A stretch of DNA of 64,000 bases from Prauserella alba. Lineage in GTDB: Bacteria; Actinomycetota; Actinomycetes; Mycobacteriales; Pseudonocardiaceae. The notes below the pieces were generated by a model that was not told the origin of the DNA, did no database searches, and worked only from the letters and a program-made list of their open reading frames with translations. Within the stretch, counting starts at the first letter, position 1; the number at the start of each line of letters is the position of its first letter. The stretch covers positions 930,001 through 994,000 of the forward strand of contig NZ_JAMTCH010000004.1 in assembly GCF_024171735.1 (NCBI RefSeq). The letters are read 5' to 3'. Shown piece after piece: positions 9,442-16,970 of this stretch. The translations under genes were made by a program, and so were the position numbers.

Positions 9442-10725
9442 TCAGGCCCGCTGGGCCAGGAAGGTCACCTTGACCTGCTCGCCCGCGGGCAGTTCGGTGA
9501 GCTCCTCGTCGACGTTGATCAGGCAGTTCGCCTCGGCCAGCGAGGCGAGCAGGTGCGCACCCGAGGTGCCGAGCGGCTGCACCAGGTACTCGCCGTTGGT
9601 CTCGTCGCGCAGCAGCTGTCCGCGCAGGAACCCCTTGCGGCCCGCCGTGGAGGCGACCGGCGACAACAGCCGCGCGTCGACCGCACGCCGGTGCGGATTC
9701 CTGGTGCCACGAGCCGCGCGGATCAGTGGACGGATCATGACCTCGAACACGACGAGCGCGCTCATCGGGTTGGCCGGCAGCAGGAACGTCGGCACCGAGT
9801 CGGGGCCGAGCCTGCCGAAGCCCTGCACGGAACCGGGGTGCATGGCGATGCGGCGCACGTCCAGGTCGCCCAGGTCGGACAGGGCTGCGTACACCTCGTT
9901 GCCGGTCGTTCCGCCTGCCCCTCCCGCGACGACGACCACCTCGGACATCAGCAGCCTGCCCTCGACCGTCTCCCGCAGTCGTTTCGGATCGAGCGGCACG
10001 ATACCCACCCGGCTGACCTCGGCTCCCGCATCGCGGGCGGCAGCCGCCAGCGCGTAGGAGTTGACGTCGTAGACCTGCCCCACCGACGGCGTACGGTCGA
10101 CGTCGACGAGTTCGTCACCCACCGAGATGATCGACACCCGCGGCCTGGGGTAGACCAGCACCTTCGACCGGCCCACCGCGGCCAGCAGGCCCACCTGGGC
10201 CGAGCCGATCGTGTCGCCTTCACGCACCGCGACGTCGCCGATCTGCACGTCCTCGCCCGTCCGGCGGACGTAGCCCGCCGAAGGGACCGCCCGCTGCACC
10301 GTCACGTTCGCCTGATGACCGTCGGTGAACGCCGTGGGCACCACCGCGTCCGCGAGGGTCGGCAGTGGTGCGCCCGTGGCGACCCGCACCGCCTGTCCGG
10401 GCTGCAACCGCCGCGGCTGCCGCGAACCGGCCTGGATCTCACCGACCACCGGCAGCTGCACCGGCTCCTCACCCGCGGTGCGCACGTCGACGCTGCGCAC
10501 CGCGTAGCCGTCCACGGCCGCCTGGTCGAAACTGGGCAGCGCCTGTTCGGCGACGACCTCCTCGGCACACGGCAGTCCCTGCGACTCGGAGATCGCGACC
10601 CGCACCGGATTCGGGCGCACCGCCGCCGAGAGGGCACGGTTCAGCTGCTCGGCGACCGGCCGGAAATCCTCGGCGGGCAGATCCGGAACGGCGGTCACCG
10701 TGGTGGTCGGCTCGAGTTCGCTCAT
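9442..10725 (-). CDS. glp: gephyrin-like molybdotransferase Glp (MoeA family)
   Basis: A 427-residue MoeA/gephyrin-E-domain protein. The N-terminal half contains the DQAAVDGYAVRS motif typical of MoeA domain I/II. The central part holds the MoCF-binding core with SIISVGDELVD and VVVVAGGAGGTTGNEVY, and the end has the MoeA domain IV beta-barrel. Such proteins insert molybdate into molybdopterin, but in Corynebacterium the copy next to glpR (Glp) also serves in cell division by binding FtsZ. This copy has the division-type neighbourhood. Its ATG overlaps the galU stop by one base (TGATG), so the two are translationally coupled. Confidence 0.88.
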   Translation of the reverse strand: MSELEPTTTVTAVPDLPAEDFRPVAEQLNRALSAAVRPNPVRVAISESQGLPCAEEVVAEQALPSFDQAAVDGYAVRSVDVRTAGEEPVQLPVVGEIQAGSRQPRRLQPGQAVRVATGAPLPTLADAVVPTAFTDGHQANVTVQRAVPSAGYVRRTGEDVQIGDVAVREGDTIGSAQVGLLAAVGRSKVLVYPRPRVSIISVGDELVDVDRTPSVGQVYDVNSYALAAAARDAGAEVSRVGIVPLDPKRLRETVEGRLLMSEVVVVAGGAGGTTGNEVYAALSDLGDLDVRRIAMHPGSVQGFGRLGPDSVPTFLLPANPMSALVVFEVMIRPLIRAARGTRNPHRRAVDARLLSPVASTAGRKGFLRGQLLRDETNGEYLVQPLGTSGAHLLASLAEANCLINVDEELTELPAGEQVKVTFLAQRA

Positions 10726-11627
10726 CAGTCGACGTTCTCGATTCGCTGTTTCAACCAGTCACGCAGCGCAGGACCGTAGTCGTCGTCGGCCAGCGCGAAG
10801 TCCACGGCCGCCCGCAGGAACCCGCCCGGGTTCCCGAGGTCGTGCCGGTAGCCGCGGTGCACGACGACGTGCACCGGATGCCCCTGTTCGATCAGCAACG
10901 CCACGGCGTCGGTGAGCTGCAGCTCCCCGCCGCTGCCGGGGCCGATCCGTTCCAGGGCGTCGAAGATCGCACGGTCCAGCAGGTACCGGCCCGCCGCCGC
11001 GTAGGTCGACGGCGCGTCCGCAGGCGCAGGCTTCTCGACCATGCCGTGCACGCGCTTGACGTCGCCGTCGTCGGTGTCGCTGACGTCGAACACGCCGTAC
11101 GGGGAGATCTCCGCCTTCGGGATGTCGAACGCGCACAGCACGCTGCCGCCGTACCGCCGGCGCACCTCGGCCATCTTCGTCAGCACGCCCGAGGGCAGCA
11201 CCAGATCGTCCGGCAGGAGGACGGCCACCGCCTCGTCGTCGTCGGCCAGCGCCGGTCCGGCCTGCGCCACGGCGTGACCGAGACCGAGCGCCTCCTCCTG
11301 GATCGCCACGTCGACGTCGATCAGCCCCGGCGCCCTGCGCACCTTCTCCAGCAGTGCACTCTTGCCCTTCTTCTCGAGGGCGTCTTCGAGATCGGGGCGG
11401 GACTGGAAGTAGTCGACGACGGCCTGCTTGTCGGGCGAGGTCACCACGACCATGCGCCGCGCCCCGGCTTCGGCGGCCTCTTCCGCGACCAGCTCGATAC
11501 CCGGCGTGTCCACCACGGGCAACAGTTCCTTCGGGACGGCCTTCGTGGCCGGAAGGAATCTGGTCCCGAGGCCCGCCGCGGGGACGATGGCCGTGCGGAA
11601 GGTGTTCGTAGTATTGGGACCGGTCAT
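10725..11627 (-). CDS. galU: UTP--glucose-1-phosphate uridylyltransferase
   Basis: A 300-residue GalU nucleotidyltransferase that makes UDP-glucose from UTP and glucose-1-phosphate for cell-envelope sugars and trehalose. The nucleotide-binding motif AAGLGTRFLPATKAVPKE lies near residues 16-33, and conserved VAVLLPDDLV and YGVFDV stretches follow. The ATG at 11627 is chosen because the family N-terminus (a few residues before the AAGLGTR loop) begins there; the longer open frame upstream has no family match. It heads the minus-strand galU-glp-rimJ-glpR run and diverges from the cyclo-ligase gene, with 166 bases between them for both promoters. Confidence 0.95.
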   Translation of the reverse strand: MTGPNTTNTFRTAIVPAAGLGTRFLPATKAVPKELLPVVDTPGIELVAEEAAEAGARRMVVVTSPDKQAVVDYFQSRPDLEDALEKKGKSALLEKVRRAPGLIDVDVAIQEEALGLGHAVAQAGPALADDDEAVAVLLPDDLVLPSGVLTKMAEVRRRYGGSVLCAFDIPKAEISPYGVFDVSDTDDGDVKRVHGMVEKPAPADAPSTYAAAGRYLLDRAIFDALERIGPGSGGELQLTDAVALLIEQGHPVHVVVHRGYRHDLGNPGGFLRAAVDFALADDDYGPALRDWLKQRIENVD

Positions 11628-11793
11628 AGGCGTGAAGCCTAGCCTGAACGTGCGATACAAGCCGACAATGACAGGCTGGCGGCGACAGTCGGCGACGAGG
11701 AAATGCGCACAAGGCCCCATTCGCGGCGCATTCACCGGCGCGTCGCCGGCTCGACGTTCCCACCGACACGGGATCCGCCCGGAAAGGAAGGCC

Positions 11794-12405
11794 GTGAACA
11801 CGCCCCAGCACCCGACGGGAGAAGCGGACAAGCGCGAGTGGCGCCACGCGATCGGCACAGCCCGTTCCGCCGTGTCGGCCCAGCAGCAGGTCGCCGAGGC
11901 CGGCGCGCTCGCGGCTGCGGTTCCCGGCCTGCTCGACGGGCTGCGGTCACCGACCGTGTGCGGCTACGTCCCGTTCGGATCCGAACCCGGCTCGCTCGGG
12001 CTGCTCGACGTGCTCCGCGACGCCGGCGCCCGAGTGCTGCTGCCGATCGTGCCCGACGATCCCGGCCCGCTGGAGTGGGCCGAGTACACGGGCACGGCGA
12101 GCCTGGTGCCGGGACGCTACCGCGGCATCCTCGAACCGGGCGGCCCGCGACTGGGCGCGGCGGCGGTCGGTGACGCGGCGCTGGTGCTCGTGCCCGCGCT
12201 CGCCGTCGACAGGCAGGGTGCGCGGCTCGGCAAGGGCGCGGGGTTCTACGACCGGTCACTCGTGTTCACCGGTCCCGAAGCCCGGCTGGTGGCGGTCGTA
12301 CGCGACGACGAACTGGTGGACCGGCTGCCCGCCGAGACTCACGACGTCCGGATGCACGCGGTGCTCACACCCGGAAACGGCCTGGTCACACTGCCTGCCG
12401 CGTAG
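11794..12405 (+). CDS. 5-formyltetrahydrofolate cyclo-ligase
   Basis: A 203-residue MTHFS-family enzyme that converts 5-formyl-THF to 5,10-methenyl-THF with ATP, returning the storage folate to one-carbon metabolism. The signature GARLGKGAGFYDR, the nucleotide/folate-binding loop, is near residues 143-155, and VCGYVPFGSEP in the N-terminal third is a second family mark. The start is GTG 11794, with GGAAAGGAAGG 4-5 bases upstream. It diverges from galU, as in mycobacteria (Rv0992c/Rv0993). Confidence 0.92.
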   Translation: MNTPQHPTGEADKREWRHAIGTARSAVSAQQQVAEAGALAAAVPGLLDGLRSPTVCGYVPFGSEPGSLGLLDVLRDAGARVLLPIVPDDPGPLEWAEYTGTASLVPGRYRGILEPGGPRLGAAAVGDAALVLVPALAVDRQGARLGKGAGFYDRSLVFTGPEARLVAVVRDDELVDRLPAETHDVRMHAVLTPGNGLVTLPAA

Positions 12406-12547
12406 CCTCGGCGGGCCCGGGGACCGGTGGCGAGGGCGGACCGGTGATCGCGGTGTGACCTGGGCCTGATTGCCACGCCGGAATGCGGTAGAGCACAATC
12501 TCGTTAGCACTCTTAGGAGTCGAGTGCCAACGCCTGAAGGAGCACCT

Positions 12548-12946
12548 GTGCCGACCTATCAATACGCCTGCAAGCAGTGCGACCACCAGTTCGAGGTGGT
12601 CCAGTCGTTCTCCGAGGACAGCCTCACCGAATGCCCGGAGTGCCAGGGCATGCTGCGCAAGCTGTACGGGGCCGTCGGCGTGATCTTCAAGGGCAGCGGC
12701 TTCTACCGCAACGACTCGCGTTCCGGCAACGGGAGCTCGAACGGCTCGCAGGCGCCCGCGAAGTCGTCGGCCGAGTCCGGCACGACATCCGATTCGAGCG
12801 CGGACTCCTCGGCTTCGTCGTCGGCTTCGTCCTCGTCGTCCGACTCCTCCTCGTCTTCGTCGGGTTCGTCTGGTTCGTCGGGTTCCGGCTCGTCGACGTC
12901 GTCGAGCTCCACGTCGACCTCCGCGTCGGCACCCGCCTCCACCTGA
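12548..12946 (+). CDS. FmdB-family zinc-ribbon protein with serine-rich tail
   Basis: A 132-residue protein. Its first 55 residues form the FmdB regulatory zinc ribbon: PTYQYACKQC at the start and a second cysteine pair in CPEC, closing with the GVIFKGSGFYRND motif that defines the family. The remaining half is an extreme Ser/Gly/Thr-rich, low-complexity tail. The GTG start at 12548 has GAAGGAG 6 bases upstream. It corresponds in place and type to M. tuberculosis Rv0991c. A chaperone-related role has been proposed for that homologue (from memory). The tail is probably disordered. Confidence 0.88.
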   Translation: MPTYQYACKQCDHQFEVVQSFSEDSLTECPECQGMLRKLYGAVGVIFKGSGFYRNDSRSGNGSSNGSQAPAKSSAESGTTSDSSADSSASSSASSSSSDSSSSSSGSSGSSGSGSSTSSSSTSTSASAPAST

Positions 12947-13239
12947 ACCGCCGCCTCCTGACACCGCCTCCACCTGACCGGCCGCCTCCTGACGCGGCAG
13001 CCTCCTGACGTGGCGAACGGCGGGAACGAGTGAGCCGATCCGGTTGCTGCCCGGCCGTCGGCGCCGGGGCTGCTGCCCGGTCGGTTGATGCCCCGCCGAC
13101 ACAGCTCGGCGGGGCAGTTGTCCACAACCACCCGGTTATCCACAGGTCGGCCGTCGGGTACTTCCGCGGCGGCGCCACGCCTTCCTAACGTCGATCGGGC
13201 CGAGACGACCCCGTCCGGCCCGATCGACGAGGAGGCATC
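12947..13239. other. intergenic stretch upstream of the SAF gene
   Basis: Almost 300 bases with no credible gene. The first part repeats CACCTGAC/CTCCTGAC-like words after the FmdB stop. The later part contains the sequence GGTTATCCACAGG, and a GAGGAGG ribosome site stands just before the SAF gene. I see no tRNA or strong hairpin. Confidence 0.5.
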
Positions 13240-13914
13240 GTGGCCACTCCCTTCGCACGCCGTGTCACGCAGCTGGCGGCCGCACTGCGCGCACGGCCCG
13301 TGCCCGTGTTGCGCCGAGTAATGGCCGCCGCACTCCTCCTCCTCGCGGTGCTGATCGCCGCACGCCCCGCCGCAGCAGGCGACGACACGACCCTGCCGAC
13401 GCTCGTGTTCGCCCGTGACGTCTCGCTCGGCAGCACGCTGCGAGCCGGCGACGTCCGCGTCGTCGACGTCCCCGTCGACCTCCGGCCGTCCGGTGCCCTG
13501 CGAAAACCCGACGCCGTCACCGGCCAACACCTGGTGGGTGTCGCTCGCGAGGGTGAACCTGTCACGGATGCCCGGCTGCTGGACCGCACGCCCACACCCA
13601 ACGGCACCGTGACCGTTCCGGTCAGACTGAATGATCCGGACATCGCTTCACTGCTGCACGCCGGATCGCATGTGGACATCGTCGTGCCCGGAGCCGGCAC
13701 CGCGGACGTGCCTGCGAAACAGGTCCTGGCCAGCGAGGTTCCCGTGTTGTCGGTCCTCATGCCCGACTCGCCCGGCAGCGCCTCGCCCGGCTCGTCGTCC
13801 GACGCGCCGCTCGTCCTCGTGGCGGCCCGGCCGGAGCCCGCGGCCCGACTCGCCGCCGTGGCCGCAGACCGGCCCGTCACGGTTACGCTCCGCTCGTCAA
13901 CGACGTCCCGCTAG
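13240..13914 (+). CDS. SAF-domain protein (CpaB/RcpC-like)
   Basis: A 224-residue exported or membrane-anchored protein. A hydrophobic N-terminal helix (AAALLLLAVLIAARPAAA, about 29-46) is followed by a SAF domain beginning at VFARDVSLGSTLRAGDVRVV, then a beta-rich part with DPDIASLLHAGSHVDIVVPG. SAF domains of this kind occur in Flp pilus assembly protein CpaB and related periplasmic binding proteins. No other pilus genes are nearby, so a pilus role is doubtful here. The GTG start is preceded by GACGAGGAGG. It stands alone on the plus strand 33 bases before mscL, so the two may share a transcript. Confidence 0.75.
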   Translation: MATPFARRVTQLAAALRARPVPVLRRVMAAALLLLAVLIAARPAAAGDDTTLPTLVFARDVSLGSTLRAGDVRVVDVPVDLRPSGALRKPDAVTGQHLVGVAREGEPVTDARLLDRTPTPNGTVTVPVRLNDPDIASLLHAGSHVDIVVPGAGTADVPAKQVLASEVPVLSVLMPDSPGSASPGSSSDAPLVLVAARPEPAARLAAVAADRPVTVTLRSSTTSR

Positions 13915-13947
13915 TCGGGGGATGTCCAATGTGGAAGGGAGCGCGAG

Positions 13948-14355
13948 GTGCTGAAGGGCTTCAAGGAATTCCTGATGCGCGGCAACATCGTCGAACTCGC
14001 CGTCGCAGTCGTGATCGGCACGGCGTTCACCGCGATCGTCACGGCATTCACGGAAAGTCTGATCCAGCCACTGATCAACGCGATGGGCGGCAGCGAGGGC
14101 GCTCAGGGTCTCGGGGTGCGGGTCCTGGAGGAGAACCCGAGCACGTTCCTCGACTTCGGGACAGTGATCAACGCGGCGGTCAACTTCGTCATCGTGGCCG
14201 CAGTCGTCTACTTCCTGGTCGTCGTTCCGTTCCAGAAGATGCAGGAACGCCGCAAGCGCGGGCAGGAGGCCGAAGAGCTCGCCCCGACCGACACGGAGCT
14301 GCTCACCGAGATCCGCGACCTGCTCCGGGACCGACAGGGCGACCCGCGCAACTGA
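13948..14355 (+). CDS. mscL: large-conductance mechanosensitive channel MscL
   Basis: A 135-residue homopentameric channel subunit that opens under membrane tension to release solutes during hypo-osmotic shock. The N-terminal amphipathic helix and TM1 read LKGFKEFLMRGNIVELAVAV. TM2 contains NFVIVAAVVYFLVVVPF, and the cytoplasmic bundle ends in an acidic and basic LLTEIRDLL helix. Length and motifs are normal for the family. The GTG start follows GGAAGGGAGCGAG. It converges with the small minus-strand gene at 14380. In M. tuberculosis mscL (Rv0985c) also lies beside moaB2 and pepD. Confidence 0.95.
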   Translation: MLKGFKEFLMRGNIVELAVAVVIGTAFTAIVTAFTESLIQPLINAMGGSEGAQGLGVRVLEENPSTFLDFGTVINAAVNFVIVAAVVYFLVVVPFQKMQERRKRGQEAEELAPTDTELLTEIRDLLRDRQGDPRN

Positions 14356-14379
14356 GCGGCCGAGCCGCCGGCGTCGACG

Positions 14380-14691
14380 TCACCGGTCGTGATGCGGCGG
14401 GCGGTTCTCCAGGTACCAGCCCTCGGACGTGGCGGGACCCCGCCGCTGGTCCCGCTCGTCCGCGGTCGTCTCGGGCAGCACCTCGCCGAACACCTCGGCG
14501 ATCCGCCGGCGTTCGGCCGACGCTCGGCGGATCGCCGCCGAACGCTCGGCCACGTCCCGGGTCGCCGCGTCCGGAGGCGGCACTTCCGCAGACAGCGAGG
14601 TGCCCGGTGGCGTGGCCGTGTCCGACGCTGCGGCGGGGTCGGACACGGCAGGATCGGACGCGGCGGGTTCCGGTACCGAGGGGCCTGTCAT
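14380..14691 (-). CDS. conserved actinobacterial small protein of unknown function
   Basis: A 103-residue hydrophilic protein. The first 40 residues are Ala/Ser/Pro/Asp-rich and low in complexity. The second half is more ordered: AAIRRASAERRRIAEVFGEVLPE and then DERD, ending in a WYLENRPPHH tail. I recognise similar C-terminal tails (acidic DERD followed by W/Y-x-RPPHH) in short actinobacterial proteins next to mog genes, but no function is known to me. It begins 19 bases after the mog stop on the same strand, so it is probably co-transcribed with it. Confidence 0.7.
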   Translation of the reverse strand: MTGPSVPEPAASDPAVSDPAAASDTATPPGTSLSAEVPPPDAATRDVAERSAAIRRASAERRRIAEVFGEVLPETTADERDQRRGPATSEGWYLENRPPHHDR

Positions 14692-14710
14692 GGTGGTGGC
14701 TTCTCCCGGA

Positions 14711-15211
14711 TCACTCGCCGGTGAGGCCGGACAACTCGCCGATCACGTACGGCAGCAACGTCGACAGCGTCGCCATGCCGTCCCGCACCGCGGGGCGCGA
14801 TCCGGCGAGGTTGACCACGAGGGTGCTGCCGGACAGGCCCACGAGCCCGCGTGACACCCCCGCGTCGACGGCACCCGCCGCCAGACCGGAGGAACGCAAC
14901 GCCTCGGCGATGCCCGGCACCGGGCGGTCGAGCACGCCCGAGGTCGCATCCGGCGTCACGTCCCGGGGCGCCACGCCGGTGCCTCCGACCGTGAGCACCA
15001 GGTCGACACCGCCGATCACCGCCGTGTTGAGCGCGTTGCGAATCTCGACGATGTCGGCGCGGACGACCACGGACCCGTCGACGATGAAGCCCGCTTCCTC
15101 GAGCAGTTCCGTGACGAGAGGTCCGATCGCATCTTCGGTCTCCCCTTGGGCGGTGCGGTCGTCGACCACGACCACCAGCGCGCGGCCGAGCCGCTGTGCA
15201 CTCCGTTCCAT
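14711..15211 (-). CDS. MogA/MoaB-family molybdenum cofactor protein
   Basis: A 166-residue single MoCF domain. The molybdopterin-binding motif DLVLTVGGTGVAPRDVTP lies near residues 70-87, followed by the SGSTLVVNLAGSRPAV segment that completes the active site. Proteins of this kind adenylylate molybdopterin before molybdate insertion by MoeA. It sits downstream of pepD on the same strand, the position of moaB2 (Rv0984) in M. tuberculosis, with 130 bases between them that include a hairpin. The functional name MoaB2 is by synteny; catalytic activity is not certain because some MoaB proteins are redundant. Confidence 0.88.
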   Translation of the reverse strand: MERSAQRLGRALVVVVDDRTAQGETEDAIGPLVTELLEEAGFIVDGSVVVRADIVEIRNALNTAVIGGVDLVLTVGGTGVAPRDVTPDATSGVLDRPVPGIAEALRSSGLAAGAVDAGVSRGLVGLSGSTLVVNLAGSRPAVRDGMATLSTLLPYVIGELSGLTGE

Positions 15212-15265
15212 GATCCCTACCGTAATGGTCCGTCCGCCGGATGCGCGTGAGCCGCGCTCGGCGTT

Positions 15266-15298
15266 CGCAGGCCGCAGCGCATGGCGCCGCGGCCTGCG
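15266..15298 (-). terminator. hairpin after pepD
   Basis: A 10-bp perfect inverted repeat (15266-15275 and 15289-15298) with a 13-base loop lies 44 bases past the pepD stop on the minus strand and before the mog gene. It has no T-tract. It could end or attenuate pepD transcription. Confidence 0.5.
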
Positions 15299-15341
15299 GC
15301 TGTTGGTCTCGGCCGCCCGCGGCGGCCGAGCGTCTGTGAGG

Positions 15342-16910
15342 TCAGTTCGGCCGCACCGGCTGGCCGCCGAGCGTCACGTCGACCGTCCGTCCGCCTTCGA
15401 GGGTGAGCGTGACCTGCTGGCCGGGTGCGCGCGTGCGAATCGCGGCCACGAGCGTGTCCGAGCCTTCGACGCGGCGGTCGCCGATCTTCACCACGACGTC
15501 GCCGCCCTTCAACCCTGCCTTGTCGGCGGGGCTGTCCGGCTCGACCTCGGCGATCGCGGCACCGCCCTGCCTGGCGTCCCGCACCATCGCACCGATGAAC
15601 GTCTGCGTGGCGTGGCCGTCCTGCATGATGTCGTCGGCGGTACGGCGGGCCTGGTCGATCGGAATCGCGAACCCGATGCCGACGTTGCCGCTCTCCTGCG
15701 ACGAGGAGCCCGTGGACGGGCTGTAGATCGCCGAGTTGATCCCGATGATCCGGCCGTTCATGTCGACGAGCGGTCCGCCCGAGTTGCCCGGGTTGATGGC
15801 GGCATCGGTCTGGATGGCGTCCATCACCGTCGTCTGATCACCCTGGCTGCCTGCCGACACCGGCCGGTGCAACGAGCTGACGATGCCGGAGGTCACCGTG
15901 CCGGCGAGCTCGTACGGCGAGCCGATCGCCACCACCTGCTGTCCGACCCGCAGGTCGTCGGAGCGGCCCAGCTCGACGGCGGGCAGGTTGCTCACGTCCT
16001 CGGCCTTGACGACCGCGATGTCGGTCGTCGGATCGCGGCCCACCACGGTCGCCGACGTGGTCTGCCCGTCGTTGAAGACCACCTGGATCCGGCCACCCTC
16101 GGCGGCACCGGCGATCACATGGTTGTTGGTCAGCACATAGCCGTCGTCGCTGATGATGAAGCCGGAGCCCTCACCGGCGCCCTGCGAGCTCACGGTCTTG
16201 AGCTGCACCACGCTGGGGCTGACCTTCTGCGCCACCGACGAGACCGAGCCCTTGGGCGCGCTGCCGGTCTGTTCGGCGGGCCGTTGCTGGTCGAGCGAGC
16301 TGACCGACGAGCCCGACGATCCGTCGGCCGCGAGGTAACCGCCGAGAGTGCCGGCACCGCCGCCCACGAGCAACGCGAGTACGGCCACGCCGACGACGAG
16401 CTTGGTCGTGGCACCCCGCCGGGGTTTCGCCTGCCCCGATGGGACCGGTGCCATCCCGGGGACGCCGTGTCCCTGCGGTCCGGCGGCCTCCCCCGTGTCC
16501 GGCCCACCGGGGTACGCCTGCGCGCCGGGTGGGGCGTACGGGTTGGCGTACGCGCCCTGCTGCCCGGCGTGCTGTTCCTGCGCCGGCTGCGGGTACTGCG
16601 AACCACCGGCGTACCCCGCCGCCGGGGCCGCGTGCTGGCCCTGCGGGTACCGGACGTCCTGCTCGTGCGCCTGTGGGGACTGCTGCCCGGGCTGCTGTGG
16701 CTGCTGCGAGGCCTGTTGCGGTGGCCGAGTGTGGTCGGCCTGCCCAGCCCCCTCCGCCGACCACGGACTGGGCGTCGTGCCCGCCGCACCGTGGGACTGC
16801 TCGGGCCCGGCCTGCGAGGGGAAGCCGGACGAGGGAGTCGCCGTGTTGTCCGAGTCGGTGTTGTCCGAGAAGGTGGGGTCGTTCTCGCTCATGCCCCCAT
16901 CATGGGTCAT
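15342..16910 (-). CDS. pepD: HtrA/DegP-like serine protease, PepD type
   Basis: A 522-residue membrane-anchored stress protease. The first 165 or so residues are a Gln/Pro/Gly-rich cytoplasmic region, followed by one TM helix (LVVGVAVLALLVGGGAGTL). The trypsin-like domain carries the triad: His in LTNNHVIAG, Asp in DPTTDIAVVK and Ser in NPGNSGGPL. A C-terminal PDZ domain holds EPDSPADKAGLKGGDVV. It degrades or refolds envelope proteins and, in mycobacteria, belongs to the MprAB/SigE response. An alternative ATG at 16892 (MSENDPTF) is nearly as good; neither has a strong ribosome site. The mprAB pair lies close by, separated by deoR-galT. Confidence 0.92.
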   Translation of the reverse strand: MTHDGGMSENDPTFSDNTDSDNTATPSSGFPSQAGPEQSHGAAGTTPSPWSAEGAGQADHTRPPQQASQQPQQPGQQSPQAHEQDVRYPQGQHAAPAAGYAGGSQYPQPAQEQHAGQQGAYANPYAPPGAQAYPGGPDTGEAAGPQGHGVPGMAPVPSGQAKPRRGATTKLVVGVAVLALLVGGGAGTLGGYLAADGSSGSSVSSLDQQRPAEQTGSAPKGSVSSVAQKVSPSVVQLKTVSSQGAGEGSGFIISDDGYVLTNNHVIAGAAEGGRIQVVFNDGQTTSATVVGRDPTTDIAVVKAEDVSNLPAVELGRSDDLRVGQQVVAIGSPYELAGTVTSGIVSSLHRPVSAGSQGDQTTVMDAIQTDAAINPGNSGGPLVDMNGRIIGINSAIYSPSTGSSSQESGNVGIGFAIPIDQARRTADDIMQDGHATQTFIGAMVRDARQGGAAIAEVEPDSPADKAGLKGGDVVVKIGDRRVEGSDTLVAAIRTRAPGQQVTLTLEGGRTVDVTLGGQPVRPN

Positions 16911-16913
16911 GGT

Positions 16914-16929
16914 CCTGAGAGATCGCTGA
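16914..16929 (-). promoter_or_regulatory. candidate response-regulator box before pepD
   Basis: On the minus strand two TCAG-type words (TCAGC at 16925-16929 and TCAGG at 16914-16918) stand 11 bases apart, one helical turn, as direct repeats. OmpR-family regulators such as MprA bind paired direct repeats. The site is close to the pepD start, so it could be an MprA site only if transcription begins further upstream or at 16892. Weak. Confidence 0.25.
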
Positions 16930-16970
16930 AATCCGGCTGTGGGCCCGCCGTGGGTTCGCGTAACCGCGCC

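Noticed and set aside
13240-13914. Flp/Tad pilus locus suggested by the SAF (CpaB-like) protein
   Set aside because: No TadA, TadB, TadC or pilin gene lies within reach, and mscL follows directly.
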